From the NCBI RefSeq assembly GCF_020520425.1, contig NC_079487.1, positions 88,665,141 through 88,729,140 on the forward strand: a DNA stretch of 64,000 nucleotides, read 5' to 3'. This document shows, piece by piece, positions 1-11,360 of this stretch (the stretch's first letter is position 1; each line of letters opens with the position of its first letter). The notes under the pieces were generated by a model that ran no database searches, had not been told where the DNA came from, and saw only the letters and a program-made list of their open reading frames with translations. Made by a program: the position numbers and the translations under genes. The stretch is from Spinacia oleracea. Its lineage: Eukaryota > Streptophyta > Magnoliopsida > Caryophyllales > Amaranthaceae.

Positions 1-689
1 AATTCAATTACACAATTGCCTATAAAGTGCCGAAAATAATAGTACCTTAAGGGCGATTCTAGTTGGTCAATCTTAAGGCGGATCCGGACGTGCTGTGGAC
101 TATCTACGGAGGGACGACACTTGGAGTCCTAAAGACTTGTTCTTGTTCGGTTCGGGCGCAGCTAGGGAAGGCACGCAACAAAGAGTATGCATCTAAACTA
201 TGCTAAATGATTATGTGTAAATAATATGTTTTCCTGGCTTTATGGTTTTTCCGCATGATTTATGAATTGTCATATGTATCATAACCTAACATGTTTTGAG
301 TACATGTGTTTTTTGGTGGTACGTATATCTGAATACGTGCTGTACCCCTCCAAGTGTTCGTTATTTTTCCGTGCATGTGCGGATAAAATGACGAGCACTT
401 CTGGACAAATTTTAGCAAGCAGAGAGATTCGGCGCCCAGGCAGGGGCGCTAAAGGTATCGGCGCCCAGCTCTGGGTGCTGAAAATGACTTCTGGGCGGAT
501 CTTTTTTGGTGCGCTAAATGCTTCTTTTTCTTTTTAGACTAACTTTAGAGGCGCTTTGCAAAGTTTCCTTTTTTATTATTTACATTTTTTGTACTTTTCA
601 TTTGTCTTCTTTTTTTGATATTCGTGACTCAAGACGGTTTGGAAGATGGGTTGAATGAGATAGGATAATTTGTATAGGTATTGGTCAAG
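1..689. other. Retrotransposon-derived sequence, no gene recognised
   Basis: No credible coding region is visible. Around 425-480 there are two GGCGCCCAG-type palindromic blocks, the same motif found in the LTR and internal parts of the repeat cluster to the right, so this stretch probably belongs to the same family of elements. I could not place an LTR boundary here. Confidence 0.4.
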
Positions 690-970
690 CTTGAGGATTA
701 TATCAACCAAGGCCAATGAATAGCATGGGGACAGCTCAGGATGTATCCAAACAAGTTATATGGTCCTTATGCTAATGGCGGTGTAAGAGCAGGTTTGGAC
801 TTTGGAAATGATGGGCATGGCACACGTGTCAATGGCCGTGCGTGGTTTGCGGTTGATAACAAGTTCAAAAACAAGAGTTGAGGTAATGGTTTCTTGGGTT
901 ATGGCAATGAGAACATGGATGGGTTAGATGAGCTGAACAGGGACCCCAGAGCGAAGGCGTCTAGGAGCAT
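690..970 (+). pseudogene. Decayed fragment of a YTH-domain (ECT-like) protein gene
   Basis: From 741 the plus strand reads MYPNKLYGPYANGG, and after an in-frame TGA (879-881) continues GNGFLGYGNENMDGLDELNR. This matches my memory of the region before the YTH domain in plant ECT proteins (m6A readers), which have a MYPNK..YG segment followed by GNGFFGYGNEN.DGLNELNRGPR. The upstream part (QPRPMNSMGTAQ, from 704) is in another frame, so there is at least one frameshift as well as the stop. The YTH domain itself is absent. No introns are visible. It is probably a gene fragment captured by, or inserted beside, the neighbouring retrotransposon. It cannot encode a functional reader. Confidence 0.6.
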
Positions 971-1300
971 AAGGATTGGAAAGGGTAGACATCGTAGAAA
1001 TTTACGATTTGGATTGGTTGACTCAATTCTTTTCCTTCGTTTACTTGGGTAGGTTTCGCACTTTGGGAGGTACGAGCTAAGTATTTCATGGCTCGCTCTT
1101 TTCGCTCTCCCCTTTCTCTTTCTGTTTTTTTTTCTTTTTGCTTGGGATTTCTCCCCAACATAAATAATCCTTCAATCAATTTGGGCTAAAAGGTAGATGG
1201 TTGTGGTCTTTGAGTCACGAGGCGAGACTGAATGAGCCTCGTTTGGTAGGCCTATAGTGGACCTTTAATTTTAGTAGGCCTAGGGTGGACCTTTCAATTG
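971..1300. other. Unassigned sequence between the ECT-like fragment and repeat copy A
   Basis: T/C-rich stretch at 1098-1140 and a short internal repeat ('taggcctatagtggacc' and 'taggcctagggtggacc' near 1250-1290). No gene seen. Confidence 0.3.
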
Positions 1301-3439
1301 TCTTACTTTGCAAGCGTATTTAGTCGTTTCTTAAAATGTGCAAATAGCGTAGATCCAAAATGTTGTTTTTACCTTATTGAATTTTAACGAAAGAATTACA
1401 TCGAAAGTAATTTTTGTTTCTTTTCAGATTCCAGTTTCTGGGATTTAATTGGAAGTTGTGATTTAGACTCAAACTTTCATTAATCTTTCTGATTATAACC
1501 CGTGTATGAATACAAGGAGGTGGCCTAGACTCAAAATAATGACGTGGCGTAAGCCTATAACACTTGACCAAGGGACTCTCGGACTTAGGCTAATTGGACC
1601 ACAACTTTCGTTGGTTGACACTTTAGATTTTAACCCTTGGGTGTTCATTTGTCATGCGCCATTTTGCTTAATGTTGGCAAGGTAGTTAATTGGGGAGATC
1701 GAATTTTTATTTTTGCAAGCCTAGAATCATTAGTGCAGCTTCTCTCTTAGTATGTATTGCTTTACCCCAATGGTAGCCTTATGGTATGCCGATTTGGGTA
1801 TTTTCATGGTTGGTCATGTTGCATTCATGGAAAATCTTTTAGTCCGTACTTAGTAGTATTTCAAGGAGCGTGTGGCTCGAGAGGACTATGATAGTCGTGA
1901 CCCAATGTGATCATACGCCTTGAGGCCATTAATTTTATTTTTTGCCAATGGTATTGACGCCTTAGGTTCACTTTGGGGGTTGTGCGACTATGGAGGAATG
2001 ATTTTCAGAATATGATTGTTTCCATTTTGCAAATACTTGAATTAAATAATATGTTTTTTTTATTGGTGAGAGAGAGTATTGAGGCCGTGGATTCTTAGCA
2101 AGGGATGACAATTACATATGGGTGCTTATTGATTTAAATGTTAGGAGGGGAGACTCAATATGGTTTAACCTTTTAACTTGCAGAACGACACCAAGCATTA
2201 GGACCGATTCTATGGATAAGACAACTAAGACTTAGGATTTGGATTGTACTTTGGCATAGCCTAGTCTAGACTCGGATTTATTTGAACATTTATTTTTTTC
2301 TTGAAGACTTTATTCAAACATTATTTTTTGAATATTTTGCCCATGTGACATTCAAGGTCGTTTAATTAGCATGCTCGGTTTTGGTGCCGAGCGTTGTCGT
2401 CGTAGGAGGCCTAACAACGACACAAAGAGTTATTTATTTTTTTATTTTTTAGTCGCTTTTAGAGTCGAGTGCCTTTTCATACGCCCTTGCAGCAATTTTT
2501 ACGAAAAGTTTTTTTTTTTTTGCTACGTATATTTTCTCATTGGCGGGCACCGAGGCTGCTGTGCCTGACCAAAAGGCCAGGCAGCAACTTCAGCGCCCAG
2601 CAGTGGGCGTGAGAAATTTTGGCGCCCAGCCAGGGGCGTTAAAAATGCGTCCCTGGCTGGTTCTCGTTTTCTGTTTGCGTATACTTTTGTTTTTGCGACT
2701 TTAGTTTTATGTGCTTGCCTTATAACGTCCTTTACGCGTTGTGCAGCGTTTGTGGGATTCGTTACAGGCCATCCCGAGCGTCGCTTATTTTTGTGGCGAT
2801 CGTTCGGGCTTGCGGAACACGTATGTTGGTATAACTCTTTGGCCAATTGGTTCATGAATGTTTGGGCAATTTTTAAGGTCGTTGGTCTTCTAGCATTATT
2901 TGTCTAGCATTATTCGTATGCACAATCATAACACAGTCACATAGTTCGCTACACATAACTACAATACAAACATGCATTTGAAAATTAAATATGCCATGTA
3001 GTTCATGATAGGCTTCTATGGGTAGTTTATTTGCGCCTGGCTTGGTACCGCTTCTATCGTAGATCCAACACATGCCCCGGTCGAGGTAGTGTCTTCAACA
3101 GACGAATTTCGCTCAAGAGGCCAACCCGCAAGTGCAAGCCAAGGGGGCATGCAGGCGAGAGGGACCTAATGGGCGAGCGATTGGGTTCGGGATAGGTGTA
3201 CTACCTGCACAAGTACCGAGTGGGAAACATGCGCGGCGTATGCACCCCCCTATTGGCGAAAAAAGGTATCCTTAGTCCCAACTCCCGAGGGAGCCGAGAT
3301 TCGTTATGATGTTCTGTCCGTTCACATTAATATGCTGATTTTCAGGTCGTCCCAACTTGATGGGGAAATAAACGCGGGGTAGGATCGTTTCATCCTTCGG
3401 CTATTTTGATTACCTACAAGCACGAGTATTTCCTTCACT
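1301..3439 (-). repeat. Retrotransposon internal region, copy A
   Basis: This stretch is repeated, with small differences, at 4903-7002. Both copies begin at 'aattgtcttactttgcaagc' (near 1305 and 4900) and end at a primer-binding-site-like sequence. In minus-strand orientation it is the DNA directly downstream of an LTR (3460-4879). It has no open frame long enough for gag or pol, so the element looks non-autonomous or gutted. It contains GGCGCCCAG-type palindromes near 2598-2640. The best guess for the lineage is Ty3/gypsy Tat/Ogre, based only on the primer-binding site. Confidence 0.6.
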
Positions 3440-3459
3440 ATCCCCAGTGGAGTCGCCAC
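3440..3459 (-). promoter_or_regulatory. Primer-binding site next to the minus-strand LTR
   Basis: On the minus strand the LTR end (CTCACA) is followed by TGGCGACTCCACTGGGGA. This resembles the tRNA-Arg-type primer-binding site I recall for plant Ogre/Tat retrotransposons. A second copy lies at 7003-7020 with one base different (CGCTGGGGA). Confidence 0.55.
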
Positions 3460-4320
3460 TGTGAGGGGGTCGAAAAAGCGCGAGGCTAATGCGTGACCTG
3501 TCCCTCGTGGGTGTGACGATTCTTTTTATTCAATCAAGTGTAATTGGATTTCCTGTGAGTTTACACCCAATTGACTAGTAATACAGGAGTCGCCATTCAG
3601 TTTTTAACGACAATGAGAAAAACTGACAAAACCCGGTTATCGTGACATAAAGGGAGTGCAATTATGTTTGACCACGACGGCCGTAGGTTCCCTTGTGATC
3701 CCTGGTGTGGGGATCTCTCAATATACACCCGCAAGGTAGATATTGAGGGTTCGGGGGACTGTAACTACCGAGAGGAGTACTTCGCTCGTCGATAACTCCA
3801 GAGGCAGGATGTCCTTACTAGCTCACAATAAATAATTGAAGGGACATGCGTTAACTATTAAACTAATCTGAGTTGATTTTAGCAATATGCAACATATAAT
3901 ACTAATTCGATCGTGATTATCTGATTTAAATAGCATTAAGGGACCTAGAATGATAATCCGATTTCCCAAAAATATTATATTTGTTAGGCGTGATAGAACA
4001 ATCAGATTAGGTTAGTTTAACAGTTCATAAAAAGGGCGAGGAAAGCAGTTAAATCATCGAAAAGGGACACATTACGACGCACCCTTGAGAGGTGTGTCAC
4101 GGTTCTCAGAAAACTAACCACTTTGACTTTGCTATTTCTCCTTTTTATTTAACAAATCTCAATTATGGGACAGGATACGTTCTGTTCGATTTATGGATCG
4201 ATTGCGATAGAACGCGTGAACAATTTCGCAGCGAGAGGCTTAGGCTAAGGGTTGGAGTCAATACTCAGAATATAATTATGTGTTGTTGTGTGTGTTCTTT
4301 TCACGTCGAACTTAGGGGTC

Positions 4321-4328
4321 TATTTATA
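4321..4328 (-). promoter_or_regulatory. LTR TATA box
   Basis: Minus strand reads CCTATAAATAGAC. The same box occurs at the matching place in the inverted LTR (TATAAATA at 7185-7192), which supports it as the conserved LTR promoter. Confidence 0.55.
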
Positions 4329-4407
4329 GGAAAAAGTGGCGTAGAAAGATAATTTTTCAGGAATTTGAATACGAAACGGATTAGGAAAAGAATCCGTCCC
4401 AGGTATT

Positions 4408-4457
4408 TTCGGCGCCCAGCTCTGGGCGCTGGAGTTTTCGGCGCCCAGGGCTTGGCG
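4408..4457. repeat. GGCGCCCAG palindrome pair
   Basis: Two near-palindromic blocks (GGCGCCCAGCTCTGGGCGCT and a decayed version) lie side by side. Related blocks are seen near 431-480, 2598-2640, 6159-6211 and 7021-7098. In the two LTR copies they sit just upstream of the TATA box. Confidence 0.6.
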
Positions 4458-4879
4458 TTGAAAATAGGGTCTGGCAGAATTCTTTGGTCAGATTCGGATT
4501 CCTGAAATCCGAAGAGTTTGAGATTAATTCGAGTCTTTTAGTGCGTATCAATTTTGTGACGGAATGCGTCTGGGCCCGTTACGAACTCTAGGCTCGTTAG
4601 GATTTTAACTAATACGTAACTCTTATTTCTGAATCATATTAGGAATAGGATTCTCGCAGTTTTCTATCTCATTTAGGATTTATGTTGGAATGCAACACCT
4701 AATTCTGGCAGGTTTCTATCTTTTATGATTTGCCACTTTTAGAAGCTACCTTTTACGACAGTTACTATTTTTAGCAGGTTTCCATAAATAGCAGGTTTCG
4801 GGTGACATGAAATGGGGAATCGAGATTCGTTTATTTTATAGGAGATGCGTTGTCAAGTGGAGTTTTTATGCTTTCATCA

Positions 4880-7020
4880 TCGAACCTTTCCCTTTCGGGA
4901 ATTGTCTTACTTTGCAAGCGTATTTAGTCGTTTCTTAAAATGAGCAAATAGCGTAGATTCAAAATGTTGTTTTTACCTTATTGAAATTTAACGAAAGAAT
5001 TACATCGAAAATAATTTTTGTTTCATTTCAGACTCCAGTTTCTGGGATTTAATTGGAAGTTGTGATCTAGACTCGAACTTTCATTAATCTTTCTGATTAT
5101 AACCCGTGTATGAATACAAGGAGGTGGCCTAGACTCAAAATAATGACGTGGCGTAAGCCTATAATACTTGACCAAGCAACTTTCAGACTTAGGCTAATTG
5201 GACCATAACTTTCGTTGGTTGACACTTTAGATTTTAACCCTTGGGTGTTCATTTGTCATGCGCCATTTTGCTTAATGTTGGCGAGGTAGTTAATTGGAGA
5301 GATCGAATTTTTATTTTTGCAAGACTAGAATCATTAGTGCGGCTTCTCTCTTAGTGTGTATTGCTTTACTCCAATGGTAGCCTTATGGCATGTCGATTTG
5401 GGTATTTTCATGGTTCGTCATGTTGCATTCATGGAAAATCTTTTAGTCCGTACTTAGGAGTATTTCAAGGAGCGAGTGGCTCGAGAGGACTATGATGGTC
5501 GTGACCCAATGTGATCATAAGCCTTGAGGCCATTAATTTTTTCTTTGCCAATGGTATTGACACCTTAGGCTCACTTTGGGGGTTGTGCGACTATGGAGGA
5601 ATGATTTTCAGAATGTGATTGTTTCCATTTTGCAAATACTTGAATTACATAATATATTCTTTTTGTTGGTGAGAGAGAGTATTGAGGCCGTAGATTCTTA
5701 GCAAGGGATGACAATTACATATGGGTGCTTGTTGATTTAAATGTTAGGAAGGGAGACTCAATATGGTTTAACCCTTTTAACTTGCACAACAACACCAAAC
5801 ATTAGGACCGATTCTATGGATAAGACAACTAAGACTTAGGATTTAGATTGTACTTTGGCATAGCCTAGTTTAGACTCGGATTTACTTATTTTTCATTTGA
5901 ACATTATTTTTTTTGAATATTTTTCCCATGTGACATTCAAGTTTATTTTGATTAGCGTGCTCGGTTTCGGAGCCGAACATTGTCGTCATAGGAGGTCTAA
6001 CAACGACACAAAGAGTTATTTTATTTTTTACAAGTCGCTTTTAGAATCGAGTGCCTTTCATACGCCCTTGCAGCAATCCTTTTTTTTTTGCTACGTATAT
6101 TTTTTTATGCGCAGGCACTGAGGCTGCTGCGCCTGACCAAAAGGCCAGGCAGCAACTTCAGCGCCCAGCGTAGGGCGTTAGAAATATTGGCGCCCAGCCA
6201 GGGGCGTTGAAAATGCGTCCCTGGCTGGTGCTCGTTTTCTTGTTTACGTATATTTTTTGTTTACGCGACTTTGATTTTGCCTGCTTGCCTAATAACGTCC
6301 TTTACGCGTTACAGCGTTTTGTGGGATTCGTTACGGGCTATCCCGAGCGTCGCTTACTTTCGTGGCGATCGTTCGGGTTTGCGGAACACGTATTTTTGTA
6401 TAACTCTTCGGCCAATTGGTTTATGAATGTTTCGGCAATTTTTAAGGTCGTTGGTTTTCTAGCATTATTTGTCACACAATCATAACACAATCACGTAATT
6501 CGCTACACATAACTAACATTACACCATGAGGCAAAATAATAATATGTCATGTAGTTTATGATAGGCTTCTATGGGTAGTATTTGCGCCGGCTTGGTACCG
6601 CTTCTATCGCAGATCCAACACATGCCCCGGTAGAGGTAGTGCCTTCAACAGACGAATTTCGCCCAAGAGGCCAATCACGATGTAAGCCAAGGGGGCATGC
6701 ACCAATGAGAGGGACCTAGTGGGCGAGCGATTGGGTTTGGGACGGGTGTACTACTAGCGAAAGTGCCGAGTGGACAACATTCGAAGCGTATGCACCCCCC
6801 GGTTGGCGATGGGTATCCTTAGTCCCAACTCCCGAGATGAAACATCCCAAGGGAGCCAAGATTCGTTATGCGGTTCTGTCCGTTCACATTAATATGCTGA
6901 TTTTCCGGTCGTCCCAACTTGATGGGGAAATAAACGCGGGGTAGGATCATTTCACCCTTCGGCTATTTTGATTACCTACGAGCACGAGTATTTCCTTCAC
7001 TATCCCCAGCGGAGTCGCCA
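4880..7020 (-). repeat. Retrotransposon internal region, copy B
   Basis: Second copy of the region at 1301-3459. On the minus strand it runs from a primer-binding site (7003-7020) to a possible polypurine tract next to the LTR at 4879. This makes copy B plus the LTR the body of one short element with about 2.1 kb inside. The left LTR expected at 7021 and beyond is replaced by an inverted LTR piece. No gag or pol frame is present; the open frame at 6207-6485 is not recognisable and probably not coding. Confidence 0.6.
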
Positions 7021-8027
7021 CGCCCAGAGCTGGATCCCATTTTCAACGCCCAGAGCTGGGCGCCGAAATCTTTAACGCCCAGCCCTGGGCGCTGAAAATA
7101 CCTAGGCTGTGTTCTCTCCTAATTCTTCTTGGATTAGAGCTCTACAATTCTATCATTCCACGAACTCTTCCCTATAAATACAGCCCCAAATTCGACGTGA
7201 AAGGAACACACAATTCATATTCTGAGTATTGACTCCAACCCCTAAGCCTAAGCCTCACGCTGCGAAATTGATCACGCGTTCTCTCGCAATCGATCCAAAA
7301 TCGAACAGAACGTATCCTGTCCCGTAACTTGAGATTCGTTAAATAAAATGAGAAATAGCAAAGTCAAAGTGGTTAGTTTTCTGAGAACCGTGACGCACCT
7401 CTCAAGGGTGTGTCGTAATGTGTCCCTTCGCATGATTTAATTGCTTTCCTCGCCCTTTTATAAACTGTTAAACTAATTAAATCTGATTGTTCTATCACGC
7501 CTAATAAAGATAATATTTTGGGAAATTGGATTATCATGCTAGGTCCCTTAAAACAATCTAAATCAGATAATCGCGATCGATCTAGTATTATGTGTTTCAT
7601 ATTGTTAAAATCAACTCAGATTAGTTTAATAGTTAACGCATGTCCCTTCAATTATTTATGCTGAGCTAGTAAGGATATCCTGCCTCTGGAGTTATCGACG
7701 AGCGAGTACTCCTCTCGGTAGTTACAGTCCCCCGAACCCTCAATCTCTACCTTGCGGGTGTATGTTGAGAGATCCCCACACCAGGGATCACAAGGGAACC
7801 TATGGCCGTCGTGGTCAAACATAATTGCACTCCCTTTATGTCACGATAACCGGGTTTTGTCAGTTTTTCTCATTGTCGTTAAAAACTGAATGGCGACTCC
7901 TATATTACTAGTCAATTGGGTGTAAACTCACAGGAAATCCAATTACACTTGATTTGACAAAAAGAAACGTCACACCCACGAGGGACGAGGTCACGCATTA
8001 GCCTCATGCTTTTTCGACCCCCTCACA
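7021..8027 (+). mobile_element. Inverted partial LTR of the same family
   Basis: Its reverse complement matches 3460-4470 over about 1 kb, with scattered differences. It keeps the TATA box (7185-7192), two palindromes (7021-7098) and the CTCACA terminus (8022-8027). It lacks about 400 bp of the LTR 5' part. It starts exactly at the end of the copy B primer-binding site, a junction a simple insertion does not produce. No primer-binding site follows 8027. Confidence 0.65.
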
Positions 8028-8039
8028 CATTCCCTCGTA

Positions 8040-8369
8040 GTTCAAGTCATTTGCATGAGTCTAAGTAATTTTTATACTCTTCAATCGTAGTCCATTGCAC
8101 GTTATCAAGCCCAAACTCGAGTCCAAAGTCCATGTCTAAAGTCAATTGCATGTTCTTGAGCCCAAACTCAGCTCGAGTCCAAGTCCAAGGCTCATGGCTA
8201 AAGTCCATAGGGTTGACGATCATATTTAGGCCCATGCATGAGTCCATGTGACATAAATTCATTGCGTTAATCTCTTTTTACTCTTTTCTTTAGGTGAGTA
8301 CATCCAATCTCTTCCCCAAAATTTTTAAAGTTATTTTTTCAAAAATTTCTCATTTTTGCATTTGTTTCT
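8040..8369. repeat. Tandem duplication, copy 1 (left part)
   Basis: Contains the phrase 'agcccaaactcgagtccaaa' and continues through 'gcgttaatctctttttactc'. The same block follows at 11021-11340. The solo LTR at 8370-10975 cuts copy 1; its right part resumes at 10981-11020. Confidence 0.65.
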
Positions 8370-10975
8370 TATAACGCCCCGACTTCTAAACACCATTAAT
8401 TAGGTTAATTATCTTTAATTAGCAGCGAAAACCCTAATTTAGTCGGAGCGTCACATGTCGTATCTCCCTCGTGGGAAATACAAGGCGACATAACCTTTTT
8501 AAATTACTAAATAAACTTTAATAATAATTACTTCTAGCATTGATTAAACATTAATATTAAAATTCTAACTCAAATCATGAAATTTAACTTAGAGTTTAGT
8601 TAATACATCCATTATTACTAGTGAGACATAGTTATCTTTACTAAACATCGATCGTGAATTTGGTGGTTGCATCCTCACTCTAAGGCATCCCATGATCTTC
8701 TTTGTACCTAAAACAAAAGCAACATCGTGAGCCGAGGACCAGTAACATACTACCCTAACAACGTAAATTCATTTCAATTCATTTTATTTACTTTGCAATC
8801 AGGGAGAATAGAATATAGTAAATCACTTTCATAAAATTATTATAATAAAACATCATTTATAACTTGAAACTTTAATATTTCCCATTATCTTTCATAAAAC
8901 CTTCATTCTACTTGGTAACTGACAAGTTAGCCTTGCGGGACGTCTCCCACCTTGCGATAGTCCTCAAGGAGCACTCTCCCTTGTTGGACATACGCCCGTA
9001 CCTAAATAGTTTCTTTCTTTTTTTAGCTTGCGGTAACCCTCATGGAGCACTCTCACTTGGTGGGTGTCCCGCAGTACGGCGGTACATGCACGACCTAGAA
9101 ATAGTAACCTCAATAACTTTACACTTTTATTATCATGTTTCATATCTTATTCGTAACTCATAAACATCATTCTTATAAAATCATTCATAAAAATATCGTC
9201 ATTCATAAAGCACACTTCATAAATACATTTCATATCCCACAATCCAATGAAACACATCATTATAAACATATTTCATAAACTCATAAAACACATTTCATAA
9301 GGGGACTGTGGGTGTTAGCAATAGATGTTACCTCAACCGTAGTTTATACTTCTTGTTCGATGGATCGTTCGTCCTGAGTTCCGAGTTCGATTCTTTCAAA
9401 ATATTAAATCATTGAATTAGTATCAAAACGATAAATAATCTATAATCGGTATTTTATAAATAATAATTTTTATAAGTTATGAATTTATAACAAAATCTTA
9501 AAAAAATATAATTTCATAATTTAACGAAAATATTATTAAACAAAATTTCAATCGAAATATATATGTACATATACGAAAATATTATTTAAATTCCAATCTT
9601 GGTAAATAAGGCTAGTTATTTATTTCAGTAAAATCAATAATTAAATCTGAAAAAAAAAATTAGTAAATAATTAAAAGGAACAAAATTCATTATAACATTC
9701 ATAGTTGTCTTACCCAAAGCCCAAGGATTTAGAATTGGGCCAGCTTTGTTTTGGGTTTATTGGAGCAAGGAAAACAAAGTCGTATTTTGGCTTTTTGGTT
9801 TCCTGGAAGTCGACCAAAGAGGAGATGGGGAGGCGAAGCAGGGGAGCACGAAGGGGAGGAGAGGAAGGGAGACAGGGGTGGCTGGGTACGGTGGTCCGAT
9901 GTCACAAGTCAGCACTGGTGAAGGCGACCGTGGTGGGGTTGGTTTTGCGGCGGCAAACAGCAAGGGAGGGGAAGAGGAGGTCACGCAAAAACAGGGGAAA
10001 GCAGGGGAGGGGGGTGTTTCCGGTCGATTCCGGGCGGCGCAGCAGCCGTTCGCTGGGGTATTTTGTGGCGGATATTTACTAGAGGGGTGGTGCGGTGGCT
10101 GGGGAGTGGTGGTGTGGTTGAGGTGGTGCAGCAGGGGACGAAAAGAGGGAAGCAGGGGAGGGGAGTTGCGGAGCTGCGAGGAGAGGAGAGCAATAAGGGG
10201 TGGCTTCGACGGTGGTGGATGATCGAGATGGTGCTAGGCAGCAGGGGTAGTGGTGATTGGCGGTGGTTTCAGTGGCGGCAGTAGGTGTTGGTTAACGGTG
10301 GTGGTGGTTCGACAGAGAAGAGAACAAGGAAGGGATGATTGAAATTGATTTTTGTTTTTGTTGTTGAAATTCCATCAGAATTTTCTGGTTTTTGAAGACA
10401 TGTAGAGTGAGGAAGAAACTGTAGTACTTGGAGCCCAAGGAAATGAACTTGGACTGAATTAGGGAGAAAGAGGAGTCAAGAAAGTAAGAAAAATTTTCTC
10501 CTCGTTGACTTGGTTGACACATGAAAGAGGAGTAGAAGAAAGTTGTGTATTTTGGCTTTGAGTGTGCATGAGCATTTTCATAATTTTTAGAACAGGTAAA
10601 ATTTCAGAATTTTAGTTGCTATTTTAGGAATTGATAAATAGAAATCTTTAATAAGTTTTGAAATAATTCTTTAGTAAAATATCGTTAACGAAAAATAAAT
10701 TTAGTTTTCGAATAACATAAGAACGTTTAGAAATTATTAAAAATCCGAAATTATGAAATAATTAAGATTTAAAAAGTAGCTCAGGCTCGTAAATCTGAAA
10801 TTAAATTATAAAATCTGAAGAAAAAAACATAAATCACGTAACAATATTAAAAATTCAAGCGAAATAAAACTTTGTTAGTTAAAATAAAGTTCGAATTAAG
10901 GATTTAAAACGATTTTAAGCTAAACAAAAATAATTAGGCATAATTAATCAAGTTTTAAAAATTCGGGGTATTACA
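8370..10975 (-). mobile_element. Solo LTR of the Tekay/Del-like family
   Basis: On the minus strand it begins TGTAATACCCCGAATTTT and ends GGGGCGTTATA. This matches both ends of the full element's 5' LTR at 21552-24158 (the last CA is TA here). Length is 2606 bp against 2607 bp. It is flanked on both sides by TTTCT (8365-8369 and 10976-10980), a perfect 5 bp target-site duplication. No internal domain is present, so it arose by recombination between two LTRs. The GC-rich part at 9780-10280 sits where the full LTR is also GC-rich, so the open frames there are leader sequence, not genes. Confidence 0.9.
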
Positions 10976-11020
10976 TTTCTACTTATTTTATTTTTTTTTC
11001 CAAAGATTTCATTCCGTTTC

Positions 11021-11360
11021 AAGCTCATTGCACATTCTCAAGCCCAAACTCGAGTCCAAACTCCATGTCTAAAGTGCATGTTCTTGAGCCCAAACTCAGC
11101 TCGAGTCCAAGTCCAAGGCTCATGTCTAAAGTCCATAGGGTTGACGATCATATTTAGGCCCATGCATGAGTCCATATGACATCAATTCATTGCGTTAATC
11201 TCTTTTTGTTCTTTTCTTTTAGGGGAGTAAGTCTGATATATCCAATCTCTTCCCCAAAAATTTTTAACTTATTTTTCAAAACTTTCTTATTTTGCATTTT
11301 TTTCTACTTATGTTATCTATTTTCTTCCAAAGAGTTCATTCTATTTCTTCATAAGCGAGT
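11021..11360. repeat. Tandem duplication, copy 2
   Basis: Near-identical to 8040-8369 plus 10981-11020. It is the uninterrupted copy and shows how copy 1 looked before the LTR inserted. Confidence 0.65.

Larger units (their letters stand above)
3460..4879 (-). mobile_element. LTR (minus strand) of a Tat/Ogre-like retrotransposon
   Basis: The 3' boundary is fixed by the CTCACA end followed by the primer-binding site. The 5' boundary is less sure: on the minus strand a purine-rich stretch (gaaagggaaagg) is followed within a few bases by TGATGATG near 4879. That gives about 1.4 kb. The inverted copy at 7021-8027 matches the 3460-4470 part. The promoter TATA is at 4321-4328 on the minus strand. 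Two GGCGCCCAG palindromes lie about 80-130 bp upstream of it. Confidence 0.6.

Noticed and set aside
7373..7600. 75-residue minus frame
   Set aside because: Lies inside the inverted LTR; the equivalent LTR copy does not keep it open in the same form.
9705..10284. Overlapping frames of 70-158 residues on both strands
   Set aside because: They lie in the GC-rich part of the solo LTR; frames stay open because of G/C bias and match no protein.
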